Assembly: GCF_022012335.1 (NCBI RefSeq)
Contig: NZ_JAKLTO010000001.1
Coordinates: 1 to 64,000 of the forward strand
Source: Flavobacterium sp. SM15
GTDB lineage: Bacteria > Bacteroidota > Bacteroidia > Flavobacteriales > Flavobacteriaceae
Direction of reading: 5' to 3'
DNA length: 64,000 nucleotides
Below are positions 1 to 8,252 of this stretch, piece after piece; the first letter of the stretch is position 1, and each line of letters begins with the position of its first letter. Both the position numbers and the translations under genes were made by a program. Under the pieces are notes generated by a model. The model was given only the letters and a program-made list of their open reading frames with translations, was not told the DNA's origin and made no database searches.

Positions 1-335
1 TTTGTTCCAAACTTTTATACACCTTTTTTTGATCTTTTTTGGGCGATTTTTCATAACTCTCTGATAACCATTTCCTAACCTTCAAAAGTTTTTTTTATTA
101 TTTTTTGAAGCTGTGCGTTGAATTGGCACTTTACCCGTTTTCTCTATACTATATATAGGTAGAAAGTAGTTTTCACTATACTATATATATGTATAAAGAT
201 TTTTAAAAGTATCCCGAAAAACCACAAAAGCCCATCCCCTAGCCCCGATTGCAGTGGAAATCCCGTAGCATAGCGAAGGAATTGTAACGAAAAGCGGGAA
301 TTGCGCATCCGAATAAACCCGAAGTCTCGCTCCAA
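1..335. other. Non-coding stretch with direct repeats and a dispersed repeat
   Basis: I see no convincing gene here. A 63-codon minus-strand frame (144-335) exists but its product is low-complexity and it runs through a dispersed repeat. Contents: an imperfect inverted repeat CTTCAAAA/TTTTGAAG near 80-110; two copies of CTATACTATATATA at 144-157 and 176-189, 32 bp apart; and one copy of the AGCCCCGAT repeat family at 241-332. The region is downstream of the permease gene that ends at 336. Confidence 0.6.
241..332 (+). repeat. Dispersed AGCCCCGAT...TCGCTCC repeat, copy 1
   Basis: The copy starts AGCCCCGATTGCAGTGGAAA, contains AGCGGGAA in the middle (about 293-300) and ends with TCGCTCC. The same order of blocks is found at 6423-6498 and 36069-36180, always in the same orientation and always between genes. 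I recall similar elements as common in Flavobacterium genomes; that is memory, not a search. Confidence 0.6.
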
Positions 336-1568
336 TTAATCAAATCGGATAGCTTTGACCGGAGAAATTTTGGTAATGATATACGAAGGAATCAATAAAA
401 CCAACAAACATATAAGTATAGTCCCGGCATTCAAAGCCAAAACATGGAGCGGATTAATAACCACAGGGGCCACACTTACATAATAATTTTCCGGATTCAG
501 CTTCACGATCCCAAAATATTTCTGAACAAGCAACAATCCGATTCCAATTAGATTCCCCCAAAAGAGTCCGCGGAAAATTAAATAAGCTGCATTGTACAAA
601 AATATTTTTCGAATACTCCAGTTATTGGCTCCGATTGCTTTTAAAATCCCGATCATTTGAGTACGCTCCAAAATGAGTACCAACAACGCCACCACCATAT
701 TAATAGTCGCAACCACCACCATAATAATAAGGATGACCAGAATATTAAAATCAAACAATTTTAACCATTCAAAAATATTGAAGTACTTCTCCTGAATCGT
801 TATACTATTATAGGTAGGCGGAATTTCCTGGTACACTTCCTCTCCTTTTTCTTCGATTTTTGAAAAATCATCAATGAACACTTCAAACGAACCTACCTGA
901 TCGGGTTGCCATTTATTGATGCGCTGCAAATGACGAATATCTCCTAATATATAGGTAGCGTCAAATTCCTGCAGACCGGAATTGTAGATCCCGACGATTT
1001 TGAAATTGCGAAGGTTTGGCAGTTTACCTTCTTCCTTCATAAAATAAGTATTGAATTTATCACCGACTTTCAACTCAAGACGATTAGCCAAATACTGAGA
1101 GATGATCACTTCAGGATTTAAATTGGATCTCAAATCTGGCAATCTTCCCTGCACAAGAAACTCTTCGATGTTCGACCATTGATAATCTTTACCCACTCCT
1201 TTAAAAACGACCCCTTCAAAGGCTGATTCCGTTCGGATGATTCCCGCTTTACTGGCAACAGCCTGAACATGACTGATTCCTTCAACACTTTTAAATTTTG
1301 GATAAAAATCTTGGTTAATGGAAATTGGATCAACACTTACCTCGGATTGATTGTCGTCGTAATTTGAAATAATGATGTGCCCGTTAAAAGCCGAAACCTT
1401 TTGGCGTATTTTTTGCTGCAATCCAATACCGGTCGCCACCGAAGCAATCATCATGATACTACCAACTGCAATGGCAACAATTGCAATTTTTATTATTGGT
1501 GCAGATATACTACTTTTATGGTTTTTAGATCCCGTAAGTCGTTTGGCTATAAAATATTCTAATTTCAA
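336..1568 (-). CDS. ABC transporter permease, LolC/LolE (FtsX/MacB) type
   Basis: Inner-membrane permease of the FtsX/MacB class, most like LolC/LolE, which extract lipoproteins from the inner membrane for delivery to the outer membrane. At 410 residues it has the expected plan: one TM segment at about 26-50, a large periplasmic domain (about 50-265), then three TM segments (about 272-300, 325-352, 375-400) and a short SPVKAIRFD tail. The start is TTG (1566-1568): an in-frame TGA lies 12 nt upstream with no ATG between, and the next residues (KLEYFIAKR) match the usual family N-terminus. The divergent namZ start is only 6 bp away, so the promoters must overlap coding DNA. No cognate ATPase gene is adjacent. 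A role in some other MacB-like export system is possible. Confidence 0.85.
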   Translation of the reverse strand: MKLEYFIAKRLTGSKNHKSSISAPIIKIAIVAIAVGSIMMIASVATGIGLQQKIRQKVSAFNGHIIISNYDDNQSEVSVDPISINQDFYPKFKSVEGISHVQAVASKAGIIRTESAFEGVVFKGVGKDYQWSNIEEFLVQGRLPDLRSNLNPEVIISQYLANRLELKVGDKFNTYFMKEEGKLPNLRNFKIVGIYNSGLQEFDATYILGDIRHLQRINKWQPDQVGSFEVFIDDFSKIEEKGEEVYQEIPPTYNSITIQEKYFNIFEWLKLFDFNILVILIIMVVVATINMVVALLVLILERTQMIGILKAIGANNWSIRKIFLYNAAYLIFRGLFWGNLIGIGLLLVQKYFGIVKLNPENYYVSVAPVVINPLHVLALNAGTILICLLVLLIPSYIITKISPVKAIRFD

Positions 1569-1574
1569 AAGGTT

Positions 1575-2798
1575 ATGATTTCAAATTCGATGTTCAAAAA
1601 TACAGTTTTATTCTTGGTTTTGGCGATTGTTTCGTGTGGAAATTCAATTAAGACACGACAAGCAGAGCCAAAGCAAAAAGAGCCAACAGCAACTTCAGAA
1701 GAAAAAACTGCTCTTGAGATAAAAACCGGAGCGGATAATTTCGAAGCGTATCTTCCTTTACTGAAAAATAAAAAAGCAGGCATCGTAACCAACCAAACGG
1801 GAATTCTAACCAACAAAATTCATTTGGTCGATTTTTTACTGGAGAAGAAAATCAATGTTTCAAAGATTTATGCTCCTGAACACGGCTTCAGAGGAACTGC
1901 CGATGCCGGCGAACTCATCAAAGACGGAAAAGACACAAAAACCGGTTTACCAATTATTTCGCTTTACGGCAACAATAAAAAACCAAAACCGGAACAACTG
2001 ACCGGAATTGACGTAATGGTTTTCGATTTACAAGATGTAGGTGCGCGCTTTTACACCTACATTTCTTCGCTGCATTATGTAATGGAAGCCTGTGCGGAAA
2101 ATAATATCCCACTAATAGTATTAGACCGACCAAATCCGAATGGAGGCATTGTAGATGGGCCCATTCTCGAGAAAGAATTTACCAGTTTTGTGGGAATGCA
2201 CCAAATTCCGGTGTTACATGGAATGACTATTGGCGAATATGCAAAAATGATTAATGGGGAAAAATGGTTGAAAAATGGAACACAATGTGACTTAACCGTG
2301 ATTCCGTGTTTGAATTACAAAAGGGAAATGCCGTACAGCTTACCGGTTAAACCGTCACCAAATCTTCCGAATGACCAAGCGATCAATTTATATGCAAGCT
2401 TGTGTTTGTTCGAAGGCACCAATGTAAGTATGGGACGTGGAACCGAAAAACAATTTCAGATTTATGGCTCGCCATTTTTACCCAAAAGTGATTTCAGCTT
2501 CACTCCCGGGCCTAATCTTGGAGCCAAAGACCCAACTTATAACGGAAAACTATGTTTTGGAGAAGATTTATCCAAAGCAGAAAAAGTAAAACGTTTGGAA
2601 TTAAAATGGCTGATCAAAGCCTATCAGACAACTGCAGACAAAACAAAGTTCTTTAATGATTTTTTCACCAAACTTGCCGGAACCAAAAAACTGCAACACC
2701 AAATTGAAAGCGGAGTTTCAGAAAATGAGATTCGAAAAAGCTGGGAACAAGGAATTTTGAACTTCAAAAAAACACGAAAACCTTACCTTATATATTAA
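1575..2798 (+). CDS. namZ: NamZ-type exo-beta-N-acetylmuramidase (DUF1343), lipoprotein
   Basis: Member of the DUF1343/YbbC family, whose characterised members (NamZ) release terminal MurNAc from peptidoglycan fragments. The 407-residue product has a lipobox ending at Cys21 (AIVSC), so it should be anchored in the periplasm or outer membrane. Family motifs in order: GIVTNQTGI near residue 69, APEHGFRG near 97, DLQDVGARFYTYISS near 150, LDRPNPNGG near 182, PSPNLPN near 250 and FEGTNVSMGRGTE near 272. The start could also be the ATG at 1590 (MFKNTVLF), which gives a more typical signal peptide. A bidirectional terminator follows at 2801-2829. Function is inferred from the family; a role in cell-wall recycling is likely. 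Confidence 0.85.
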   Translation: MISNSMFKNTVLFLVLAIVSCGNSIKTRQAEPKQKEPTATSEEKTALEIKTGADNFEAYLPLLKNKKAGIVTNQTGILTNKIHLVDFLLEKKINVSKIYAPEHGFRGTADAGELIKDGKDTKTGLPIISLYGNNKKPKPEQLTGIDVMVFDLQDVGARFYTYISSLHYVMEACAENNIPLIVLDRPNPNGGIVDGPILEKEFTSFVGMHQIPVLHGMTIGEYAKMINGEKWLKNGTQCDLTVIPCLNYKREMPYSLPVKPSPNLPNDQAINLYASLCLFEGTNVSMGRGTEKQFQIYGSPFLPKSDFSFTPGPNLGAKDPTYNGKLCFGEDLSKAEKVKRLELKWLIKAYQTTADKTKFFNDFFTKLAGTKKLQHQIESGVSENEIRKSWEQGILNFKKTRKPYLIY

Positions 2799-2800
2799 TA

Positions 2801-2829
2801 AAAAAAGAGCTCAAATTGAGCTCTTTTTT
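2801..2829. terminator. Bidirectional intrinsic terminator (namZ / VOC gene)
   Basis: AAAAAAGAGCTCAA and its reverse complement TTGAGCTCTTTTTT flank a single A. With A and T tracts on both sides it can serve both convergent genes. Confidence 0.85.
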
Positions 2830-3196
2830 ATTCTTCTATATCCTGACCAAATTGGAGTAAGTAGCCATTATTATCATAAATCGCAAATTCGCGCATACCC
2901 CACTCAAAAGTTTCAATTTCATAACAAACTGGTGCTTTGTCTTTCAATTGCTCCCAAACTTCTTCCACATTGTCTACGTTAATATAAAAGGAGCCCGTAA
3001 AAGCAGGCTTATCAAACGGAGTATGTTCATTGGGCCTAGCCAACATAAGTTCCACTTCTTCCTTATGCAAGGCTGCCCATCCCCATTCCTCATTATATTC
3101 TCTGCAAGTAAAACCTAGAATTTTGACGTAAAAATCGATCGTTTCTTTAAGTTGTTGTGTCCAAAGCATAGGACGTAATGCTTGAAATTTTGCCAT
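2828..3196 (-). CDS. VOC-superfamily (glyoxalase/bleomycin-resistance-like) protein
   Basis: Small 122-residue protein with the vicinal oxygen chelate fold pattern: FQALRPMLWTQQLKETIDFYVKIL at the N-terminus (written here only as the FYVKILGF core, residues about 22-29), a central FYINVDNVEEVWEQLK segment (about 69-84) and a C-terminal REFAIYDNNGYLLQFGQ block (about 102-118), the last being the usual glyoxalase closing strand. Family members bind a metal and act as lyases, isomerases or antibiotic-binding proteins; the substrate cannot be told from sequence. It starts 8 bp after the stop of the CxxCxxCC gene, so the two are probably co-transcribed. Confidence 0.8.
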   Translation of the reverse strand: MAKFQALRPMLWTQQLKETIDFYVKILGFTCREYNEEWGWAALHKEEVELMLARPNEHTPFDKPAFTGSFYINVDNVEEVWEQLKDKAPVCYEIETFEWGMREFAIYDNNGYLLQFGQDIEE

Positions 3197-3204
3197 AGTT
3201 CTTT

Positions 3205-3702
3205 TTATAAAGGTAGTTTCTTTTTCATTTCCTCCACTATATTATAAGCCGCAGGGCAAATTGCCACATTTTTTAAGGTGAGATTGGAAATCTGCTGAAA
3301 CTTTTTTCGGTCGGTATGAGGAAATTCCCGACACGCTTTAGGGCGCACATCGTAAATCATGCAATAATTCTCTGCATCCAGAAAAGTACAGGGAACATTT
3401 TGCAAAACATAATCGTTGTCTTCATCAATTCGTAAATACTGATCAATGAATTGTTGCGGCTTCATACGAAAGTGCTTTGAAATCCGTTCGATATCGGCAG
3501 AAGTAAAAAGAGGCCCGGTAGTTTTGCAGCAGTTCGCACATTTAAGGCAATCGGTTCGCTTAAATTCGGCGTCATGAAGTTCCTGCATTACATAATCCAG
3601 ATTCTTTGGTGTCTTCTTTTTCAGCTTGTCGAAATACTTTTTGTTTTCGTTATGCTTATCTTTGGCAAGCTTTTGAATTTCGTTTAAAGAGGGTTTCAAC
3701 AT
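3205..3702 (-). CDS. YkgJ-family cysteine-cluster protein
   Basis: 165-residue member of the CxxCxxCC (UPF0153/YkgJ) family, thought to bind zinc or an Fe-S cluster. The N-terminal cluster is C52-x2-C55-x2-C58-C59, and further cysteines at 105, 114, 124 and 149 (in PCTFL, YCMIYDVRP, ACREFPH and AICPAA contexts) match the conserved second half of the family. The first 50 residues are lysine-rich and helical. A TAnnTTTG-type box (TAACTTTG on the minus strand, 3723-3730) lies 20 bp upstream of the start, so this gene probably heads an operon with the VOC gene. The biochemical function of the family is not established. Confidence 0.85.
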   Translation of the reverse strand: MLKPSLNEIQKLAKDKHNENKKYFDKLKKKTPKNLDYVMQELHDAEFKRTDCLKCANCCKTTGPLFTSADIERISKHFRMKPQQFIDQYLRIDEDNDYVLQNVPCTFLDAENYCMIYDVRPKACREFPHTDRKKFQQISNLTLKNVAICPAAYNIVEEMKKKLPL

Positions 3703-3722
3703 TAGTATTAGATTTCAAAATG

Positions 3723-3730
3723 CAAAGTTA
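3723..3730 (-). promoter_or_regulatory. Candidate -7 box for the ykgJ-like/VOC operon
   Basis: Minus strand TAACTTTG matches the Bacteroidota -7 consensus TAnnTTTG. It overlaps an inverted repeat AAAGTT-aaac-AACTTT (3725-3740). No clear -33 TTTG. Confidence 0.45.
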
Positions 3731-3766
3731 AACAACTTTAAACATTAAAACTTTAAATTTCAGATA

Positions 3767-4477
3767 ATGAAAGATCTTTTCGGAAAAGCCATATTAGATT
3801 TTCAAACCAACAATGATCCGCAGGATCTGATTACCGAAACTTCGATTTCAGAAGCTGATGAAATGAGTGTAGCTTATTTGTTTCGCGGTTATAACGAAAT
3901 GCCCAAGATGGAACAAAAAGCACTCGATCTGGCAAAAGGCAAAATTTTGGATGTAGGCTGTGGTGCGGGAAGCCATGCGCTATACCTTCAAAACGACAAA
4001 CAAATGGATGTTACCGCCATAGATATTTCAGCCAATGCCATTAAAGCTTGCCAATTAAGGGGTGTAAAAAATACTCGAGTTCGAAATGTAATGGATCTTG
4101 AGAAAGAAAAGTACGACACCATTCTGCTAATGATGAACGGAGCCGGTATGTGTGGAAAATTAAAAAAAATCAGTGCTTTTTTACAACATCTAAAAAGTAT
4201 TTTAAATGAAAACGGTCAGATTTTATTAGACAGTTCCGACATCATTTATATGTTTGATGAAGATGAAGACGGAGGAAAATGGATTCCTACCGATACTGAT
4301 TATTACGGTGAACTCATTTTTAATATTGCATACAAAGGAGAAAAGGAAGAGCCTTTTGACTGGATGTACATTGATTACAATACCTTACAAAATGCAGCGC
4401 ACGCCAACGGCTTAAACTGCGAACTGGTTTTGGAAGGCGAACATTTTGATTACCTGGCCAAACTTACCCACTTATAA
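3767..4477 (+). CDS. Class I SAM-dependent methyltransferase
   Basis: 236 residues. SAM-binding motif I is clear at residues 60-70 (ILDVGCGAGSH), followed by an acidic end of strand 2 (VTAIDISANAIKAC, about 83-96) and a motif-IV region DTILLMMNGAGMCGK (about 120-134), as in Rossmann-fold methyltransferases. There is no signal peptide. The substrate is unknown: the NGAGMCG segment in place of a clear catalytic motif argues for a small-molecule rather than a nucleic-acid enzyme, but this is weak. It is a single gene, divergent from the ykgJ-like gene and closed by a strong terminator. Confidence 0.8.
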   Translation: MKDLFGKAILDFQTNNDPQDLITETSISEADEMSVAYLFRGYNEMPKMEQKALDLAKGKILDVGCGAGSHALYLQNDKQMDVTAIDISANAIKACQLRGVKNTRVRNVMDLEKEKYDTILLMMNGAGMCGKLKKISAFLQHLKSILNENGQILLDSSDIIYMFDEDEDGGKWIPTDTDYYGELIFNIAYKGEKEEPFDWMYIDYNTLQNAAHANGLNCELVLEGEHFDYLAKLTHL

Positions 4478-4478
4478 C

Positions 4479-4510
4479 AAAAAAAGCCGAACAAATTGTT
4501 CGGCTTTTTT
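4479..4510. terminator. Bidirectional intrinsic terminator
   Basis: AGCCGAACA-aat-TGTTCGGCT with A and T tracts on either side, between the methyltransferase gene and the convergent DUF2059 gene. Confidence 0.9.
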
Positions 4511-4523
4511 GAATGCAAATTGA

Positions 4524-4928
4524 TTATTGCATATATTTCATCATAATTCCTTGCAATCCTGCACCCCATTCTTGAGCAGCTGCTGTAACTTTCTCTGTTA
4601 ACGCATCTCCTTTTTGAGTCATTTTTTTCCCGATTGGACTGTCGTAGAATTTCAACATTTGTTTGATGTCGTCGTGGGTGTACTCCTGCATGTACACTTC
4701 AGCTACCTTATCATAGTAAGAAGGCAACGATGCGTCAAATTCCACTAAAAAGGCAGCCTGTTTTTCGGCAGGAATCATTTTTAAAATTTGTGTTTTTGCC
4801 ATGTTCATTTGTGAGCTTGCGGTAACTTTTAAAACTTTTAAAACATCAGATTTAAAAGCTTCTTTTGTTTGTGCTGATCCTAAATTCGCCACAAGAACAA
4901 GTGCGAATACAAAAAATAGTTTTTTCAT
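4524..4928 (-). CDS. DUF2059 periplasmic protein
   Basis: 134 residues with a signal peptide (MKKLFFVFALVLVANLGSAQ, cut near residue 19). The mature part has the DUF2059 pattern: MQEYTHDDIKQMLKFYDSPIGKKM at about 78-101 (core: KFYDSPIGKK), with a helical, Lys/Glu-rich remainder. No enzymatic function is known for this family. The gene follows the TonB-C gene by about 20 bp on the same strand, so it is probably the last gene of the queE operon. Confidence 0.8.
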   Translation of the reverse strand: MKKLFFVFALVLVANLGSAQTKEAFKSDVLKVLKVTASSQMNMAKTQILKMIPAEKQAAFLVEFDASLPSYYDKVAEVYMQEYTHDDIKQMLKFYDSPIGKKMTQKGDALTEKVTAAAQEWGAGLQGIMMKYMQ

Positions 4929-4948
4929 TGTTTTGGTTGTTATAAATA

Positions 4949-5716
4949 TTAATTAATAATTAACGTGATTGCTAAAGTCGATTTCATTTTAACTTTCTTT
5001 CCATTTTGCATTGCCGGAATCCATTTTGGCCCATTGGAAAGGAGCTTAACAACTTCATCCACTAGAAGCCTACTATTATCCGAAATCCTAAGAAGTTCAA
5101 CATTGGACAAACTTCCCTCTTTATCTACAATAAAAGTAGCCATTATTCGCAACTCATTTTTGATTTTTGTGGGGTTTGTAAAGTTTTTCATGAAATAATC
5201 TCTAAAAGCGGAATCACCTCCTGGAAACTTTGCCGGTTTTTCAACTGCCACATAAATTTTCTCATCTGCGCCTTCATTGTCTTTTTCATTAGAAACAACT
5301 GATTGCTGTTTTTCCTGATTCAAATTTTGCTGTGCCCTTTTGAAGGTAAAGGGTATCTTATATGTCGTTGAAAATGGTTTTCCGTTACGCGTGGCAGGTT
5401 GCCATTTTGGAGAAAGACGCAAAACCCTGATCATTTCCAATGCAGAATCACCCCCTAAATCTTTTACAATCCTAATGTTTTTAAGTTCTCCAAGTTCGTT
5501 GATCGAAAAAGCGCAGATTAATTGTCCTTCTTTTTCAATTTTGGTCTTATCGAGATTTGTAAAAACAAAATCTGCAAATTTATTCAAGTCTCCACCTTGA
5601 AACTTAGCTTCAACTTTATCGCCGTCTAAATAAACTTCATCTTCGCCTCCAATTTGAGAAAAAACAGAGTTACACAACAACAATAAGAAAACAACAAGAG
5701 CAGATTTTTTAAACAT
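4949..5716 (-). CDS. Periplasmic protein with two TonB C-terminal-like domains
   Basis: 255 residues. A cleavable signal peptide (about 1-20, ending VFSQ) is followed by two repeats of the TonB C-terminal fold, about 35-130 and 155-255. Each closes with the family pattern around a PKW-Q/I-PA-x-x-NGK core (PKWQPATRNGK and PKWIPAMQNGK). Unlike a true TonB it has no N-terminal membrane anchor and no proline-rich spacer, so it cannot transmit the proton motive force in the standard way. It starts one base after the queE stop and so is translationally close to queE. It may bind TonB-dependent receptors or envelope proteins; this is inference. Confidence 0.75.
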   Translation of the reverse strand: MFKKSALVVFLLLLCNSVFSQIGGEDEVYLDGDKVEAKFQGGDLNKFADFVFTNLDKTKIEKEGQLICAFSINELGELKNIRIVKDLGGDSALEMIRVLRLSPKWQPATRNGKPFSTTYKIPFTFKRAQQNLNQEKQQSVVSNEKDNEGADEKIYVAVEKPAKFPGGDSAFRDYFMKNFTNPTKIKNELRIMATFIVDKEGSLSNVELLRISDNSRLLVDEVVKLLSNGPKWIPAMQNGKKVKMKSTLAITLIIN

Positions 5717-5717
5717 T

Positions 5718-6350
5718 TTAAGGGATATTCAGGTATTTATGCGTTTGTAAAGATACGCGCCATTTCGGATTATTCATAACATAATCCACAATTAACGGGG
5801 TCATTTCTTCTTTTTTACTCCATTCCGGCTGCAGAAAAAGAATGGCTTTATCGTTTACTTTAGCTGCCTGTTCTTCGGCAAAAATAAAATCGTGTTTGTT
5901 GTGAATGATAACTTTTAACTCATGCGCCGATTGGTAAGCTTCTTCAACCGGTAATTTGGTTTTCTTGGGAGAAAGGCAAAACCAATCCCAACTGCCCGTT
6001 ACCGGATAAGCCCCCGAGGTTTCAATATGCACACGAAGTTGCTGTGCTTTGAGCTTATTGGTTAAAGTAGTCATGTCCCAAGTTAAGGGTTCTCCACCGG
6101 TTACCACAACCGTCTCTGCATATTTTTTAGCATTGGCTACAATCACATCTGTGGCTGTTGGCGGATGCAATTCCGCATTCCAGCTTTCTTTCACATCACA
6201 CCAGTGGCAACCTACATCACATCCTCCAATTCGGATGAAATAGGCCGCGGTTCCGGTATGATAGCCTTCTCCTTGTATGGTATAAAACTCCTCCATTAAA
6301 GGCAACATTTCGCCTTTTTCAACTGCAATTTGTATTTCTTTCTTTAACAT
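5718..6350 (-). CDS. queE: 7-carboxy-7-deazaguanine synthase QueE
   Basis: Radical SAM enzyme that converts 6-carboxytetrahydropterin to 7-carboxy-7-deazaguanine in the queuosine/preQ0 pathway. The 210-residue product has the N-terminal EFYTIQGEGYHTG motif (21-33) and the 4Fe-4S ligands C44-x3-C48-x2-C51 (CDVGCHWC), then the glycine-rich VVTGGEP motif near 86-92. Length fits the family. queA, a later enzyme of the same pathway, is elsewhere in this window (21266-22315). Downstream are the TonB-C and DUF2059 genes in tight series. Confidence 0.92.
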   Translation of the reverse strand: MLKKEIQIAVEKGEMLPLMEEFYTIQGEGYHTGTAAYFIRIGGCDVGCHWCDVKESWNAELHPPTATDVIVANAKKYAETVVVTGGEPLTWDMTTLTNKLKAQQLRVHIETSGAYPVTGSWDWFCLSPKKTKLPVEEAYQSAHELKVIIHNKHDFIFAEEQAAKVNDKAILFLQPEWSKKEEMTPLIVDYVMNNPKWRVSLQTHKYLNIP

Positions 6351-6422
6351 TTTAATCCAAAATAGTCTGCAAAGATAGTTATTTTCAAAATGATTCCCGA
6401 GAATTCCCTTAGTTTCCCCTTT

Positions 6423-6498
6423 AGCCCTGATGGGAGCGGCACCTTGTAGAGCGGACAGCAGGAATTACCTTTGCAAAAATCCCCGGAGATTCGCTCCA
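6423..6498 (+). repeat. Dispersed AGCCCCGAT...TCGCTCC repeat, copy 2
   Basis: A degenerate copy: AGCCCTGATGGGAGCGGCACC, then AGCGGACAGCAGGAA (about 6450-6464) and a TTCGCTCC end. Same block order and orientation as the copies at 241 and 36069. Confidence 0.6.
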
Positions 6499-6505
6499 AA
6501 AAAAC

Positions 6506-6535
6506 AAAAACCGACAACTTGCGCTATCGGTTTTT
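6506..6535 (-). terminator. Intrinsic terminator of the exbB-TPR operon
   Basis: AAAAACCGA/TCGGTTTTT arms around a 12-nt loop, just downstream of the TPR gene. Confidence 0.75.
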
Positions 6536-6554
6536 AGTATAATGACGCTTAAAA

Positions 6555-8231
6555 TTAAGCTTTTAATGCTTTCAAAGTTTTTGCAGCGTAAGCATTTGCA
6601 GGATCTAAAGCAATTAATTTTTCAAGGTTTTCAATTGCTTTTGCCTTTTCAGAACTGTTAGCGTAATGTGCACCTACAAAAGTATACGCCTCGATCAAGT
6701 TCTTTTTAGTAGCTGGTTTTGCTTTTTCCGCATCACCTTTAGTGTTCACGATTTTTACGTATTCCTCGTAAGAAGCCAACGCCACTTTTTTAGATTCCGG
6801 AGTATCCATAGCATCGTTTACACGCGCTTTGTAAAAATACGCATCCTGAGTTGTTGGCGATACTTCAATTACTTTTGAAAAAGCAGCATCCGCTTTAGTC
6901 AATTGATCTTTCGGTGAAGTTTTCTCATCGTAATCAAAATACAATGCATAACCTAAATAGAAATTATCATACAGATAGTTTTTCGATTTCGGGTTTTTGA
7001 TGGCTACCTCGAACAATTTCGCAGCATTTTTATACAATTTCTCTTTAAACATTTTCTGTCCAAGAGGATTCAATTCATTTGCGATTACCGGATCTTTATC
7101 TACGGCTTTGTGCATTTCTGCAACTCCTTCGCTAAAGATTTTATCATCGTAAGTTCCGTCTGCTTTTTTAGCCTCAGCCATTTTGGTAAGTCCTAAATAA
7201 AGGTAATCTCTTGCGATAATTCTTTTTGGCTCAACTTTAGAGAAAAACTCCGTTAACGCTTTTGAACTCTCTGCAAAATTTCCGTTTTCGTAAGCGGCAT
7301 ATCCTAAATAACGGTAAATACGAGGATTTACATTATTTAATTTTTTCATTTCGTTGGCTTCTTTCTCAAGCGCTTTATAATCTTTAGCCAAGATCAAGAA
7401 GTCTGCATGACGCATACGAGAATCTACTGAATAATCGGTAAGGCTCATGTATTTTTCATAATACCCTAAAGCTTTTGCGATGTACTCGTTGTATTTTGCC
7501 GGCTCACTTTGTGCCCAAAACGAATAGGTTTCAGCAAGTTCACGATAAACCGGTCCGTAACTAGGATTGATCTTTACGATTTCTTCAAATGAGCTAACCG
7601 CTTCACCAAAAGCTTTTGCATTTTTAGTAATTGCAGCCAATTTCATTTTAGCAGCCAATAATGAATTGTCTAAATCATAGGCATTTCTATACGCACTGAA
7701 TGCTTCGTTGGTGTTTTTGTCTCCAAAATAAGCATTACCTAACACATAATAAGCCTGAGCATTTTTATCGTCAATCAAAAGTACCTTTTTGGCAGCTTCA
7801 ACCCCTTTTTTGTAATCCGGGTTTTCCGAATTCACATAGGCTCTGGCAATTAACAACAACTCGTCTACATCTTTTTTCTTGATGTTTGCAGTGGCTTTAT
7901 TGAAATTATCCTGAGCAGCAGCCACTTTTTTGTTGTCCAAATCGATTTGTCCTAAACCGATAAGGTTAAGCGTACCTCTGTCTTTACTGGCAATACCTTT
8001 ATTGAAGAAGATCATTGCAGAGTCTGTCTCGGATTCTCTTAAATAAACATCTCCTAAATAGAAAAAGTTTTTCCCATTATCCGGATTTGTTTTCACTAAC
8101 GCTTTTAATATTTTTTTAGCTTTATCATACTGTTCCGCATCAATAGCCTTTTTAGCCTGCTCTAAATCCTGAGCAAAAACCGAAGAGGACAATCCAAGTA
8201 GTAATAAACTTAAAATCTTTGAACTTTTCAT
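6555..8231 (-). CDS. Periplasmic tetratricopeptide-repeat protein
   Basis: 558 residues with a signal peptide (about 1-20, SVFAQ end). Almost the whole mature chain is TPR-like helical repeats, for example DKAKKILKALVKTNPDNGKN near 36-55, NAQAYYVLGNAYF near 156-168 and a last repeat KAIENLEKLIALDPANAYAA near 530-549. It is the last gene of the exbB-exbD-exbD-tonB-(75 aa)-pstS-like operon and is followed by a terminator. In this position TPR proteins are a frequent part of Bacteroidota TonB operons; it probably scaffolds the periplasmic side, but the partner is unknown. Confidence 0.8.
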   Translation of the reverse strand: MKSSKILSLLLLGLSSSVFAQDLEQAKKAIDAEQYDKAKKILKALVKTNPDNGKNFFYLGDVYLRESETDSAMIFFNKGIASKDRGTLNLIGLGQIDLDNKKVAAAQDNFNKATANIKKKDVDELLLIARAYVNSENPDYKKGVEAAKKVLLIDDKNAQAYYVLGNAYFGDKNTNEAFSAYRNAYDLDNSLLAAKMKLAAITKNAKAFGEAVSSFEEIVKINPSYGPVYRELAETYSFWAQSEPAKYNEYIAKALGYYEKYMSLTDYSVDSRMRHADFLILAKDYKALEKEANEMKKLNNVNPRIYRYLGYAAYENGNFAESSKALTEFFSKVEPKRIIARDYLYLGLTKMAEAKKADGTYDDKIFSEGVAEMHKAVDKDPVIANELNPLGQKMFKEKLYKNAAKLFEVAIKNPKSKNYLYDNFYLGYALYFDYDEKTSPKDQLTKADAAFSKVIEVSPTTQDAYFYKARVNDAMDTPESKKVALASYEEYVKIVNTKGDAEKAKPATKKNLIEAYTFVGAHYANSSEKAKAIENLEKLIALDPANAYAAKTLKALKA

Positions 8232-8252
8232 TTCTAAAACTTTTTAATACAA

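Noticed and set aside
144..335. 63-codon minus-strand frame near the left edge
   Set aside because: Low-complexity product, overlaps a dispersed repeat, no promoter or family likeness.
3725..3740. AAAGTTaaacAACTTT inverted repeat as an operator
   Set aside because: Only 6-bp AT-rich arms overlapping a promoter box; too common in AT-rich DNA to claim.
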